Source of the DNA: Lacipirellula limnantheis
GTDB lineage: Bacteria; Planctomycetota; Planctomycetia; Pirellulales; Lacipirellulaceae
NCBI RefSeq assembly: GCF_007746075.1
Contig: NZ_CP036339.1
Coordinates: forward strand, 558,001 to 622,000
Length of the DNA: 64,000 bases
Direction of reading: 5' to 3'
The notes beneath the pieces are model-generated. The model saw only the letters and a program-made list of their open reading frames with translations. It had not been told where the DNA came from and searched no databases. A program made the position numbers and the translations under genes. Of the stretch, positions 9,276-16,814 are shown in pieces. Positions within the stretch are counted from its first letter, which is position 1, and every line of letters starts with the position of its first letter.

Positions 9276-9475
9276 TCCTTCGTTTTTTGTAAGCAGTCGG
9301 GACAAACGCTAAGATGCGTATACCACTGGGGTATTGCATCGACTCCGGTCACTTTCTCCAGCAGATCGTCGATCTCGTCGACGGAGCCAAGATCAAGCCA
9401 CTGGGGCGGGATCTCGGCGACATCAGCATGATCGCGACGGTCGCACTCGACGCACGCCAGGCGAATTCTCGTCAT
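9251..9475 (-). CDS. Small CxxC...CPxC zinc-ribbon-like protein (family member 1)
   Basis: 74 aa from ATG 9475, which has a strong GGAGG site five bases upstream. Seen: IRLACVECDRRD at the start, then DAIPQWYTHLSVCPDCLQ. The CxxC and CPxC pairs suggest one zinc site. A clear paralogue lies at 51958-52185 (IRLGCMFCDRSD ... AWQTHLGVCPEC). The family is unknown to me. Both copies sit beside plasmid-type genes (RepA here, ArdC there). It may be a small DNA-binding or regulatory protein; this is not shown. Confidence 0.7.
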   Translation of the reverse strand: MTRIRLACVECDRRDHADVAEIPPQWLDLGSVDEIDDLLEKVTGVDAIPQWYTHLSVCPDCLQKTKEEVAVAVR

Positions 9476-9589
9476 CAAAACCTCCTTGGCAACAGTCGTT
9501 GCCATGCTAGAACCTGACTTGCTTGCACGCCACCGGCTCGTACTACAGCGGCTGGCTGCACTACGCGACGATGCGGCAGGTCAGTGGGA

Positions 9590-9700
9590 GGCGAAGACGC
9601 GATCATCGCACGATCGCGGGCGCTACTCAAGGAGCGATTCAGGCCGCGCAAATACGACGCGCGCGACGCAATTGGAGGAGCGCATCGTCTGACGCCTGTT
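9590..9700 (+). repeat. Imperfect direct repeat, copy B right part
   Basis: This segment repeats the words GCGATCATCGCACGATCG and AAATACGACGCGCGC found at 8155-8265, in the same order and with nearly equal spacing. It is separated from the left part of copy B (9083-9275) by about 315 bases that contain the CPxC gene. It lies just after the 3' end of the RepA gene on the other strand. Confidence 0.6.
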
Positions 9701-9740
9701 GCGGTTACGCTGCGCAGGACCGTCTCCGGGCGCCCCCTCG

Positions 9741-10898
9741 TCAACCGGCGCCGGCGGCGTTCCGCTGGGCCAACCGCTGGCGCTCGGCGTAGCGCCGAAC
9801 GTATTCCTGCCGGATTCGTCTTCCGGCGAGGAGAGGAACTTCCTTCGCTCGTTCGGCGACGACGATCGTCCGTTCTAACTCGGAACCAAAACCCGCCTCC
9901 AGGGCAACTGACTCCAGCGACCAGAGTTCCCCTTCCGTCTGCGACACGAGCCACTGCTTGAGTGTGTCGCATGTCTCCGGAAGGGCGATGGGAGGCGCGG
10001 ATGGTTTTTTCGCAACGTCCGCGACGCTCTTCTCCCGGAAATAGACCACGTCGACGCTCCGCTCGGTTGCGTAGCGATAGTCATGCAAACAGCCGCATTC
10101 CACGAGCCAGGCCGCCGCCCTGTCAAGCACCCGCTTCATCTGGCTTGGGCTATAAGTCGGCGACAATCCGAGCGTCCCAATGCAGAGGCGGCTCAAGTTG
10201 AATCGGGCCACTGGAGCATGCCAGAACCGCTTGTCGAGAATGCGATAGAGGCGAAGCGGAACTTCGCGGCGGCGCCCCTGAGCGATCCGACGAAACATCC
10301 GCATATCAAGCGTGCGAATAAAGCCGTCCTGAAAACTCTTCCAAATCGCCTCGCCCCAGCGGACGGAGCAAAGTTGTTGTTCGGTCCGACCCGTGGCGAT
10401 CCGGCTGCGGTCAAGCTGATCGCGAGAGCAGATCTCCACGTCAGTGATCAGATGAAACGTTTTCGACTTGTACTCCTTCTCGCCGTTATCCCACCAAGCG
10501 TCCTTGAATTTGAAGGTCGTCCCGGCGATCCGGTCGATTGATTGCTCCAGGCGGCGATAGGTCCGACCGTCTGGTTCCCACCCAATAGCGCGACAAAGCT
10601 GATAGCGGCTAAAGACAATCTGCGGCGACGCAAACCCAGTTTCGTGCGTCAGCGTCTTGAGCCCGAGGAGAACCTGGTCGTCGATCGGCCGCGGCAGCCC
10701 CCACTTGTCGGATCCGGTCATAATGAGTTGCCGAGTCACTTCACGTTTGAGGACACGGTCAAAGGCTTGGTGTTCGACTTCGAGCGTCTTGACGCCCGTG
10801 GCCGTGATCGGTCCAAACGGAAACTCAACGAGGTTCATTTCGTCCTTGCCGTAGAGAGGCACTACATTCCCTTCGTTGCGATTGTTCTCTTCTGTCAC
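9741..10898 (-). CDS. repA: Plasmid replication initiator protein (RepA, RPA family-like)
   Basis: 385 aa. The N-terminal segment MNLVEFPFGPITATGVKTLE (residues 21-40) is typical of the RPA-type replication initiators (PF10134). The pattern QVLLGLKTLTHETGF, then LCRAIGWEPDGRTYRRLEQS with winged-helix spacing, and DMRMFRRIAQGRRREVPLRLYRILDKRFW supports an initiator with tandem winged helices. Such proteins bind iterons and open the origin. The gene is transcribed away from an AT-rich stretch and iteron array directly upstream (10905-11199), and ParA and ParB-like genes lie beyond. This makes it the core of a replicon. The C-terminal 100 residues are not recognised. Confidence 0.85.
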   Translation of the reverse strand: MTEENNRNEGNVVPLYGKDEMNLVEFPFGPITATGVKTLEVEHQAFDRVLKREVTRQLIMTGSDKWGLPRPIDDQVLLGLKTLTHETGFASPQIVFSRYQLCRAIGWEPDGRTYRRLEQSIDRIAGTTFKFKDAWWDNGEKEYKSKTFHLITDVEICSRDQLDRSRIATGRTEQQLCSVRWGEAIWKSFQDGFIRTLDMRMFRRIAQGRRREVPLRLYRILDKRFWHAPVARFNLSRLCIGTLGLSPTYSPSQMKRVLDRAAAWLVECGCLHDYRYATERSVDVVYFREKSVADVAKKPSAPPIALPETCDTLKQWLVSQTEGELWSLESVALEAGFGSELERTIVVAERAKEVPLLAGRRIRQEYVRRYAERQRLAQRNAAGAG

Positions 10899-10904
10899 AC
10901 TCCC

Positions 10905-11000
10905 CCTAATAATGATTAAAAAAGTCCTTAACGTTCTTTATAGTTTCTTAAGTTAGATCGTTACGCCCTGCCAACATATTGATTTCTCTTAACAAACCGC
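10905..11000. other. AT-rich segment next to iterons (candidate DNA-unwinding element)
   Basis: Between the RepA start and the iteron array the DNA turns AT-rich (TAATAATGATTAAAAAAG near 10908, TTTATAGTTTCTTAAG near 10936, CATATTGATTTCTCTTAACA near 10975), which contrasts with the G+C-rich surroundings. AT-rich segments beside iterons are where initiators open DNA. It also probably holds the repA promoter. Confidence 0.55.
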
Positions 11001-11008
11001 CCCTCACC

Positions 11009-11199
11009 TTGTCCGAGAACACGGCAGAACGTGTCTCAGAGCACGGTAGAACTTGTCTTACGACACGGCGCCCTCTTGCCTCAGAACACGGCAGAAGCTT
11101 GTCTGAGAGGCAACCGCCTTGTCTGAGAACACGGTAGCCGCTTCGTTCGCTCGTCGTCTGTCTGGCGACACGGCAGCGATTTGTCTGGAGAACACGGCG
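11009..11199 (+). repeat. Iteron array, candidate replication origin (oriV)
   Basis: At least seven copies of a 19-base word close to TTGTCTGAGAACACGGCAG start at 11009, 11031, 11053, 11076, 11119, 11158 and 11181. A half copy (TTGTCTGAGAG) starts at 11099. Spacing is about 22 bases (two helical turns), apart from a 39-base gap before 11158, so most copies would lie on one face of the helix. The last copy carries an extra G. Position next to a RepA-type gene and an AT-rich stretch is the usual layout of an iteron-controlled plasmid origin. Confidence 0.85.
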
Positions 11200-11639
11200 T
11201 CCGTGGTCGGTGCGTTACTTCAAGTCCCTTGAAGTTAGATACCGCGATCGTTGACATCATGGCAAGGAGTTATTCTTAGACAGCGCCTCGTTACCGCTAC
11301 AACTTTTTAGCTTGGCAGTCGGTAAACGATTTGCGATCCATTGACCGCGAACAATCGGCGCGCGAAAAGAACGGGTAAGTATGGCGTCGGCGCTGAAGGA
11401 ATTGTTGCACGGCGGTTTCAATATTTGGGCCATTTTAGCATAGCGTCTTGTCGAAAAGCTCGCCTGACGGCGAACGTCACATTTCGCCTTGAACGTCATG
11501 AGATATTCCCTCCCTAGCCATGGGATAGACGAGGGTTTGATCGCTCCGTATTGGTCAAACTTGGAGCTTTGGGGCGATGCGTGTCGTTCGTCACGCCCCG
11601 CAATTCGACGCTGCGGGACCTATTATAGGATTTGCCGGC

Positions 11640-11745
11640 CATGCCAGCCGGGCCAGCCAGGCCAGCTTGGCCAGCCATCAAGCCTTGCGAAGCACGTGCA
11701 GCCAGACAAGCCATGCCAGCCAACTTGGACAGGCCAGCCGGCGCG
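11640..11745 (+). repeat. 9-bp periodic GCCAGC repeats upstream of parA (candidate centromere or operator)
   Basis: GCCAGC starts at 11643, 11652, 11661 and 11670, exactly nine bases apart. It recurs at 11715 and 11733 in the same nine-base register, with degenerate units (CAAGCC, TGCAGCC, ACAAGCC) between. The block ends about 60 bases before the parA start. Because nine is a multiple of three, all frames read as low-complexity tripeptides, which should not be taken as protein. Short arrays just upstream of parA commonly serve as centromere and operator for the ParB partner; that role is inferred here. Confidence 0.6.
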
Positions 11746-11798
11746 GCTTGCAAATAGTCTCTTGCCAGATCGAAAACTTTCGTGCGACGCTCCAATGC

Positions 11799-12455
11799 AT
11801 GTTCATTACCTTCACCAATACCAAAGGAGGCGTCGGCAAAAGCACCCTCGCCGCCCATCTCGCCATCTGGCTTTTTGACCGCGGCTACCGAGTGGCCTTG
11901 CTTGACGCCGATGTTCAAGGGACCTCTTCGGAATGGCTGCGAAACGCCGAACCGGAGATTACCGTTCGCGCCATCAGCGACAGTGACGCTATCCAGACGG
12001 CGCGGGACGAACTCATCACCCTGCATGACTTCGTGATCGCCGACGCGCCGGGCGAAGAAGGGGAAGCGGCCAATGCCGTCACGTTCTTGGCCGATCTGGC
12101 GGTGCTGCCGCTCGAACCGACGAAGCCGTGCATTCGAGCGCTCAAGGATGCGCTTAAAACGATTCGACTCGCCCATACCGTCACCCAAGGCAAGCGGCCG
12201 GAAACGGTCCTCGTCCTCAGCAAAGTCCGTAAGAAAAGTCGGAGGACGGCAGTGCTGAAGGAACAGCTTCGCGGTTCCGGGTTCCGTGTCGCTGATACGG
12301 AGATTCGTTTCCTTGATGCGATTGCCGAATCGTGCGATTCGGCAGTCACTCGCAAGGTGACGCCGTCGTCTCAAGGCGCCGCGAGCGACATGGAAGCTTT
12401 TTTCTGGGAACTTCTTGGGGTTCGTCTCACAGAAAGGAACGCTGCGAATGAGTAA
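11799..12455 (+). CDS. parA: ParA-type partition ATPase
   Basis: 218 aa. It starts MFITFTNTKGGVGKST, a deviant Walker A motif (KGGVGKST), followed by ALLDADVQGTSSEW (Walker A' region) and FVIADAPGEEGE (Walker B region). It is short and has no N-terminal helix-turn-helix, like the small ParA proteins that rely on a separate repressor. An open frame upstream (from 11577) reads through the repeat array and was not used. It overlaps the next gene by eight bases. Role: positions plasmid copies for partition by ATP-driven binding to the nucleoid. Confidence 0.9.
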   Translation: MFITFTNTKGGVGKSTLAAHLAIWLFDRGYRVALLDADVQGTSSEWLRNAEPEITVRAISDSDAIQTARDELITLHDFVIADAPGEEGEAANAVTFLADLAVLPLEPTKPCIRALKDALKTIRLAHTVTQGKRPETVLVLSKVRKKSRRTAVLKEQLRGSGFRVADTEIRFLDAIAESCDSAVTRKVTPSSQGAASDMEAFFWELLGVRLTERNAANE

Positions 12456-12900
12456 ACAACCTGATTTTGGAAATGATTTGGCTGCTCTCCACGAAAACGT
12501 CACCGCTTCCGTCGGGGACGTGCTGCAAGTCCTCCAGCAGAAGCGAGCGACCAAACTCCCAGAAGCAATCCAAAAAACCGAAGAGATACAAGCCGCGCCC
12601 ATGCGAGTCGGCGAGCAAGTAGCAGAGGCCGAGTCGTCTGCCGGCGCGAGCCCGCCGCGACGGCCGCGTTTGGCAAGTCGTTCCCGGCTGACTCCAACGA
12701 TCGAGCGTGACGAGCCTCTCGAAAATGTCACGACCCGTCTCCGCCAAAAAACGAACGGACTCCTCACCGAATCAGCGCTGCGTCAGCGTCTGAAGAAGGA
12801 ATCGCCCTCTACGCGGCAAGACATCATTGAAGCGGCGCTGGGCGATTGGTTTCGTAAGCATGGTTACGGTCGCGACCGTGATGAAGAAATTGCCGAATAG
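12448..12900 (+). CDS. Small ParB-like partition partner
   Basis: 150 aa. It overlaps the end of parA by eight bases, a common layout for parA and its partner. Residues 1-95 are charged and probably flexible. The C-terminal part (about 98-145), LLTESALRQRLKKESPSTRQ followed by DIIEAALGDWFRKHGY, looks like a ribbon-helix-helix or related small DNA-binding fold. No ParB nuclease-type motifs are present. It is likely to bind the repeat block at 11640-11745 and to stimulate ParA. The specific family is not recognised. Confidence 0.65.
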   Translation: MSKQPDFGNDLAALHENVTASVGDVLQVLQQKRATKLPEAIQKTEEIQAAPMRVGEQVAEAESSAGASPPRRPRLASRSRLTPTIERDEPLENVTTRLRQKTNGLLTESALRQRLKKESPSTRQDIIEAALGDWFRKHGYGRDRDEEIAE

Positions 12901-12907
12901 GTTTGTC

Positions 12908-13264
12908 TCAAAACGAATCACGCTCACGTGCGCCAACGCCCTGGCAAGGGAGTCGCGGCACGATCAGCCGATCGCGACCAACGTAGAGTTGGCACAGATC
13001 TTCATTCGTTGTCATGTTCGCCGTCAACTGCCAGCCCCCTGGCGCCGGGCGACAGTCGACCGCGAACCGATCCGAAAACGTTAGATTTCGCCAATAGGGA
13101 GTACGGCGTGCGGCGAGAATTGCCTCATCGCAATTCGCGAGGTTGGCCTCTTGGACGGGGGAAGACGATTCAAGTAGCGGCGCGCTCGACTTCCGGAGCC
13201 GATTCACGACACCGGCGGCGATAACCACCAGCGCCAAAGCTGTATAAAGAAGGTAATGAGGCAT
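12908..13264 (-). CDS. Small single-pass membrane protein of unknown function
   Basis: 118 aa with one N-terminal membrane segment (about 4-19, YLLYTALALVVIAAGV). The remaining chain would face outside the membrane: CDEAILAARRTPYWRNLTFS, then VDCRPAPGGWQLTANMTTNE. The codon pattern looks real. It converges with the ParB-like gene (7 bases apart) and its start is about 80 bases from the structured RNA region. No family is recognised. A GAGGA element lies about 12 bases before the start, which is rather far. Confidence 0.55.
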   Translation of the reverse strand: MPHYLLYTALALVVIAAGVVNRLRKSSAPLLESSSPVQEANLANCDEAILAARRTPYWRNLTFSDRFAVDCRPAPGGWQLTANMTTNEDLCQLYVGRDRLIVPRLPCQGVGARERDSF

Positions 13265-13339
13265 GGAGGGTAGGATTCCTCGTCGGTCTTCGCCGTTGCA
13301 GTTAATCGTTGCCTTCCATGTTCAAACCATGTTATAGAT

Positions 13340-14845
13340 CCGCCTCAGAGAGACCACAGGATAGGGTCTCTCGACTGTCGATGATCGTAAAACGCTTTGA
13401 CAAGTTCCATCCGTTTGGAAGCGATCACCCGGGGAGTCTGGCCGCCAGCCAGGCAAAAGGGGACGGGGTTTACCGCCCATCATGATCGCTTGCCGGTAGA
13501 GCCGGATGCGCCTTACAGGTGCTTGTCCGTGCTCGAAGGAGGCTGTTCAGAGTAATCCTGCCAGTATCGCGCTGCCTTTGTCGGGCAGAGCAGAGAACCC
13601 AGAGTAATCCTGAGCTTCTATCCTATAGCCACTTTTCTTTTGCTCCGAATGGGGGCGATGCGGAAATAGTCACTCATAAGTTCTTGAGTGACCCGTCAGT
13701 TTTCAAAGTAGGTGAGGCCATGCGCTTAGCGCATTGGCGTAATCCACACACGGGGTTCGCTTCCTTTTCTAAGGGGCGTTCAACGAGGTCCGGCGTGGGG
13801 AGCCACGAGCCTGGCGACAGGCCGTGCCGGGGAGTGACATCCTCGGGTATCAGAGTAAGTCTCTGAACGCGAATAGCTCAACCATGAAAGGCCCGAGAGG
13901 GCTTGCCGGTAAGTTTTGAGAGGGTCGATACCGAAATGTGTTCCGCTGCGGCGATAGCCGCGATGGAACCGGGAACAAGCAACCGTTTCTCCGTAACCCG
14001 ATCTTCTGGATTCGTAGGGAGAAATCGAACCGTGTGACCTTATCGGTCAAACGGTCTCGTAAAGTAGGACGGCCTGACCGCCGCACCTAGAAGCGTGATT
14101 GCCATGCAGCGCAAGCTGCTCACCCACGGAACTCTCAAACCGATGAAACTGACTAACGCAGGAACCACTGACGACGCCGGTTGGTAACCGGTGCGCGACC
14201 TAGTCGGTCGCGTGCTTCAAACTCGTCAGTGGGGGAGTGGGCTGCAAGTAGATAGTCGACTGGCTCTGAGGCGGAAGCCTGGGAGCCAGCGAACGATGAT
14301 CTTTGCGAAGGCAAAGACGCGCGTTGCTCGCATGATGCGAGCGGCAGGCGCCGGGCAAGGCAGTCCGGACTCGTTGGCGTTCTGGGTGGCACCAGAACAT
14401 GAAGCCACGACGAAAGCAGCGACTGGCCTACAGGCCAGACGGATGGACAAGCCGCACGCGGCTGCCGGGATCTGTATTCCCGGCAGTCCGCGATCGGCTT
14501 TCCTTGGTTGGAAGCAATGTGAGTCAAACGAGTTCTCTTCGGGAGAAGAGAAGTCCTTTGGCAGCGAATCGAGGGTGAACAGTCGAGGTGTACTTAATGC
14601 ACGGTGACGTTCACCCCGAGGTTTTCAGTACGACGGTGGTATGGAATTAACGGCGTGGCTGCTGTGAATTCAGTCGCCACGCCGCCGCCGCCGTCGATTA
14701 TTGAAGGGTCTTGAGAGCAAGGTTAGGAAGGATTTTCGAGAGGTTCTCGAAAGCCTGCCGACGTTACTTGATAGTCGCGGCCAAGGCGTGAAGGGTTTTG
14801 ATTTTCAGGGCGAACATAAAGGATGATGTTCGCCCTTCTTTGCGA
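13340..14845 (+). ncRNA. Candidate giant structured RNA (about 1.5 kb, more than 15 stem-loops)
   Basis: No credible gene covers this stretch, yet perfect or near-perfect stems are spread through it. Examples: 13348-13372; a long-range pair 13419-13427 with 13483-13491; 13720-13734; 13804-13826 with GCGA loop; 14260-14289 with GGAA loop; 14301-14316; 14326-14342; 14423-14438; 14462-14486; 14533-14552; 14652-14683; 14807-14836. Several loops are GNRA tetraloops (GCGA, GAGA, GCAA, GGAA). The 13-base word CAGAGTAATCCTG occurs twice (13548 and 13600). I saw no reverse transcriptase gene, no group II domain V and no RuvC/HNH (IscB) gene. The strand is inferred from the gene downstream. Ends are approximate. 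Confidence 0.6.
14807..14836 (+). terminator. Hairpin at the 3' end of the structured RNA region
   Basis: An 11-base stem, AGGGCGAACAT paired with ATGTTCGCCCT, has an eight-base loop and is followed by a pyrimidine-rich TCTTTG. It could end or process the long RNA just before the 239-aa gene. A second hairpin follows at about 14845-14869, directly before the ribosome binding site. The U tract is weak, so a processing or regulatory role is also possible. Confidence 0.4.
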
Positions 14846-14886
14846 CCGATCGCATGAAGCGAGCGGTCACCAAGGAGGGTATCAGT

Positions 14887-15606
14887 ATGGAATATAAGTA
14901 TGAAGTGACGAGTCTGGTCGGGTACCTACAGCGGGTGGCGACGCATTTACTGCCGAAAGGGTATTACTTCTTTGTGCAGGGAGTGGTGCCAGAGGGCAAA
15001 GACCCGACGCAGCTCGACGCCAAGCTGCTTGCGAAATATGACGTGGCGAAGACTGAAGGGGCGCGCCGCTGGCGGAAGGAACAAGGGCTAGGGAACGTGC
15101 AGTACGTTCGGTTCAACCACTCGTGGATACTGCTTGCAACGCACGGAGATCATGCCATTCGAGAAGGTGAGGGGTCGAACTTGAAAGATGTGCGGCGGGT
15201 TCCTCTTCGCATTGGCGACTATTCGCTCTATGTAAAGCGAGGAGACTTTCTCCAGAAACGTGGCGTCGATGTACCAGCGATGCCAGACGGACGGTGGCGG
15301 GTGCGAGTCCTCATTGCCCGAGAGCCTTACCGCGACCTCTGCGCGTACTTTCTTGAGATCGCCTGCCATCGCCAAGCGGAAGCGCTGGCGCACGAGTTAT
15401 TCTCGCTGCCATACGTCCCTTATGCGCCGGTTCGCAAACAACTCCTCAAGCTATTGAGACTGATGAACGCGAAGCGACAAGCAAGCGGGTTCACGAGGAT
15501 CGCTCCGTCATGCCTTCGTTTCAAGCGACAAATCGTGAAGTCCTTCGAGAGCAATCAGGTTGACAGGACCACTGAAGATTTTTCTGGACTATTGGCGGCG
15601 GAATGA
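14887..15606 (+). CDS. Conserved protein of unknown function downstream of the structured RNA
   Basis: 239 aa from ATG 14887; the AAGGAGGG just upstream sets this start rather than the in-frame ATG 33 bases earlier. It begins MEYKYEVTSLVGYLQRVATH, followed by LPKGYYFFVQGVVPEGKDP, YVRFNHSWILLATHG, VRRVPLRIGDYSL, and RVLIAREPYRDLCAYFLEIA. There are no membrane segments, no signal peptide and no nuclease or transposase motif that I recognise. From memory, similar proteins occur in several planctomycete genomes, sometimes many per genome; this needs a search. Its position directly after a 1.5-kb structured RNA suggests an RNA partner. The toxin-antitoxin pair starts 14 bases after it, so all three may form one unit. 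Confidence 0.75.
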   Translation: MEYKYEVTSLVGYLQRVATHLLPKGYYFFVQGVVPEGKDPTQLDAKLLAKYDVAKTEGARRWRKEQGLGNVQYVRFNHSWILLATHGDHAIREGEGSNLKDVRRVPLRIGDYSLYVKRGDFLQKRGVDVPAMPDGRWRVRVLIAREPYRDLCAYFLEIACHRQAEALAHELFSLPYVPYAPVRKQLLKLLRLMNAKRQASGFTRIAPSCLRFKRQIVKSFESNQVDRTTEDFSGLLAAE

Positions 15607-15620
15607 GGTAAAATTTAACC

Positions 15621-15869
15621 ATGCCCAATGAATTCCACGCCACCTACGAACACGGCGTCCTCAAACTCGACGCCCCACTCTCGCTTCCCGAGCAAGCACG
15701 CGTCACGGGACTTGTGTTAGGCGTTGAAACCCCTAACGGCGTTGACACGGCTGCGGCAAAACTTTCCGACGCCGACTTCGAGCAATTGCTCGATGATTTT
15801 TCGGTTCATGGTTGCCAGTCGCTTCCCGCCGACTTCTCTCGCGACGACATTTACAGTGACCACGATTAA
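15621..15869 (+). CDS. DUF104-type antitoxin
   Basis: 82 aa. MPNEFHATYEHGVLKLDAPL followed by LPEQARVTGLVL matches the short beta-rich DUF104 (AF2212-like) proteins that are antitoxins of PIN-domain toxins. The C-terminal tail (LSDADFEQLLDDF onward) would wrap the toxin. It starts 14 bases after the 239-aa gene and ends three bases before the PIN gene. Confidence 0.75.
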   Translation: MPNEFHATYEHGVLKLDAPLSLPEQARVTGLVLGVETPNGVDTAAAKLSDADFEQLLDDFSVHGCQSLPADFSRDDIYSDHD

Positions 15870-15872
15870 TTC

Positions 15873-16328
15873 ATGAAGATGGTCCTGCTCGATACGGGCA
15901 TTCTATTGAGACTACTGAATGCGGATGATCCGCTTCATGGTCCCGTCCGCAGCGCTGCTAAGTCCCTGCGCCGCCAAGGGCATTCATTCTGCGCGTCGTT
16001 TCAAAACATGGCGGAGTTCTGGAATGTCAGCACTCGGCCAGCAGCGGCCCGGGGAGGACTGGGTCTCGACTTAGAAGTCGTCGAACGACGGGTCCAAGCG
16101 ATTGATCGGTGGTGCCAAATCCTCATCGATTCAGAAAGTTCCTACCGTCAGTGGAGATCACTCATCGTGACTCACGCCGTCACTGGCGTCTCTGTTCACG
16201 ATGCGCGCATTGTGGCGGTCATGCTCGCTCACAACATTCCAACGTTGTTGACACTGAATGATCGAGATTTCCGCCGGTATGAGTCTAATGGAATTGAAGT
16301 CGTAACTCCGGCGATGTTCACGGCCTAG
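15873..16328 (+). CDS. PIN-domain toxin (VapC-like ribonuclease)
   Basis: 151 aa. PIN acidic residues are visible: D8 in LLDTGIL, E in NMAEFWNV, D in [10 protein letters not shown], and LNDRDFRRY near the end. Such proteins cut RNA and are held inactive by the adjacent antitoxin. Three bases separate it from the DUF104 gene. On a plasmid this pair may act in maintenance; next to the structured RNA it might instead belong to that element. Confidence 0.85.
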   Translation: MKMVLLDTGILLRLLNADDPLHGPVRSAAKSLRRQGHSFCASFQNMAEFWNVSTRPAAARGGLGLDLEVVERRVQAIDRWCQILIDSESSYRQWRSLIVTHAVTGVSVHDARIVAVMLAHNIPTLLTLNDRDFRRYESNGIEVVTPAMFTA

Positions 16329-16450
16329 GAGGCCGGCATTCGTCCTTGCAATCTTTCCATCTTCGATTGATGCATTGGATGAGCGGAATTCGCCGCGCGT
16401 GGCAGGAGCATCGCTAAATCGAAAATGTTTGCATCCTGCAAATATTCCAA

Positions 16451-16761
16451 ATGACAGCATTGTTCTTAGTGACCGCCCTCGCCGAGATCGTGGATGTTAC
16501 TTGCCGTATCTCTGGTTGCGGCATGGGAAGTCGCCATGGATCTTGATCCCAGCGGCCTTGAGCCTCGGCCTATTCGCATAACTGCTGACGCTCCATCCAA
16601 CGGCAGCGGGACGCGTGTATGCGGCCTACGGAGGAGTTTATATTACGACGGCACTGGCTTGGCTGTGGTTGGTCCACGGCGTTCGACCACAGTTCGCTGA
16701 CTATATCGGAGCGTCGCTGTGTTTGGCCGGGATGGCCGTTATCATGTTCGCGCCGCGCTGA
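16451..16761 (+). pseudogene. Broken UPF0060 (YnfA-type) membrane protein gene
   Basis: The DNA reads [14 protein letters not shown], then needs one extra base to continue as [19 protein letters not shown], then LGLFA-stop-LLTLHP, then [20 protein letters not shown] and [14 protein letters not shown]. This is the whole length of a UPF0060 small membrane protein (about 104 codons). It has a one-base deletion near 16493 and a TAA near 16578 where a tryptophan is usual. It cannot make the full protein. Confidence 0.75.
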
Positions 16762-16814
16762 TTGCATGCTAACGAAACGTTCGAACGTCTACGCTCTAGC
16801 TGTCGTTCGAATGA

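Noticed and set aside
11009..11199. CRISPR array
   Set aside because: The repeats are 19 bases with spacers of only a few bases and no cas genes; they are iterons.
11257..11499. 80-aa minus-strand frame next to the iterons
   Set aside because: No ribosome binding site or domain; it probably lies in the origin-parA spacer.
11577..11798. N-terminal extension of ParA
   Set aside because: The added residues are the translation of the nine-base repeats; ParA starts naturally at MFITFTNTKGGVGK.
13519..13866. 115-aa open frame in the structured RNA region
   Set aside because: It is crossed by several hairpins and has no domain or ribosome binding site.
13340..14845. Group II intron or IscB OMEGA-RNA locus
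   Set aside because: No reverse transcriptase or RuvC/HNH gene is present, and I could not find a domain V or a 5' GUGYG followed by the expected order. A covariance search should confirm this.
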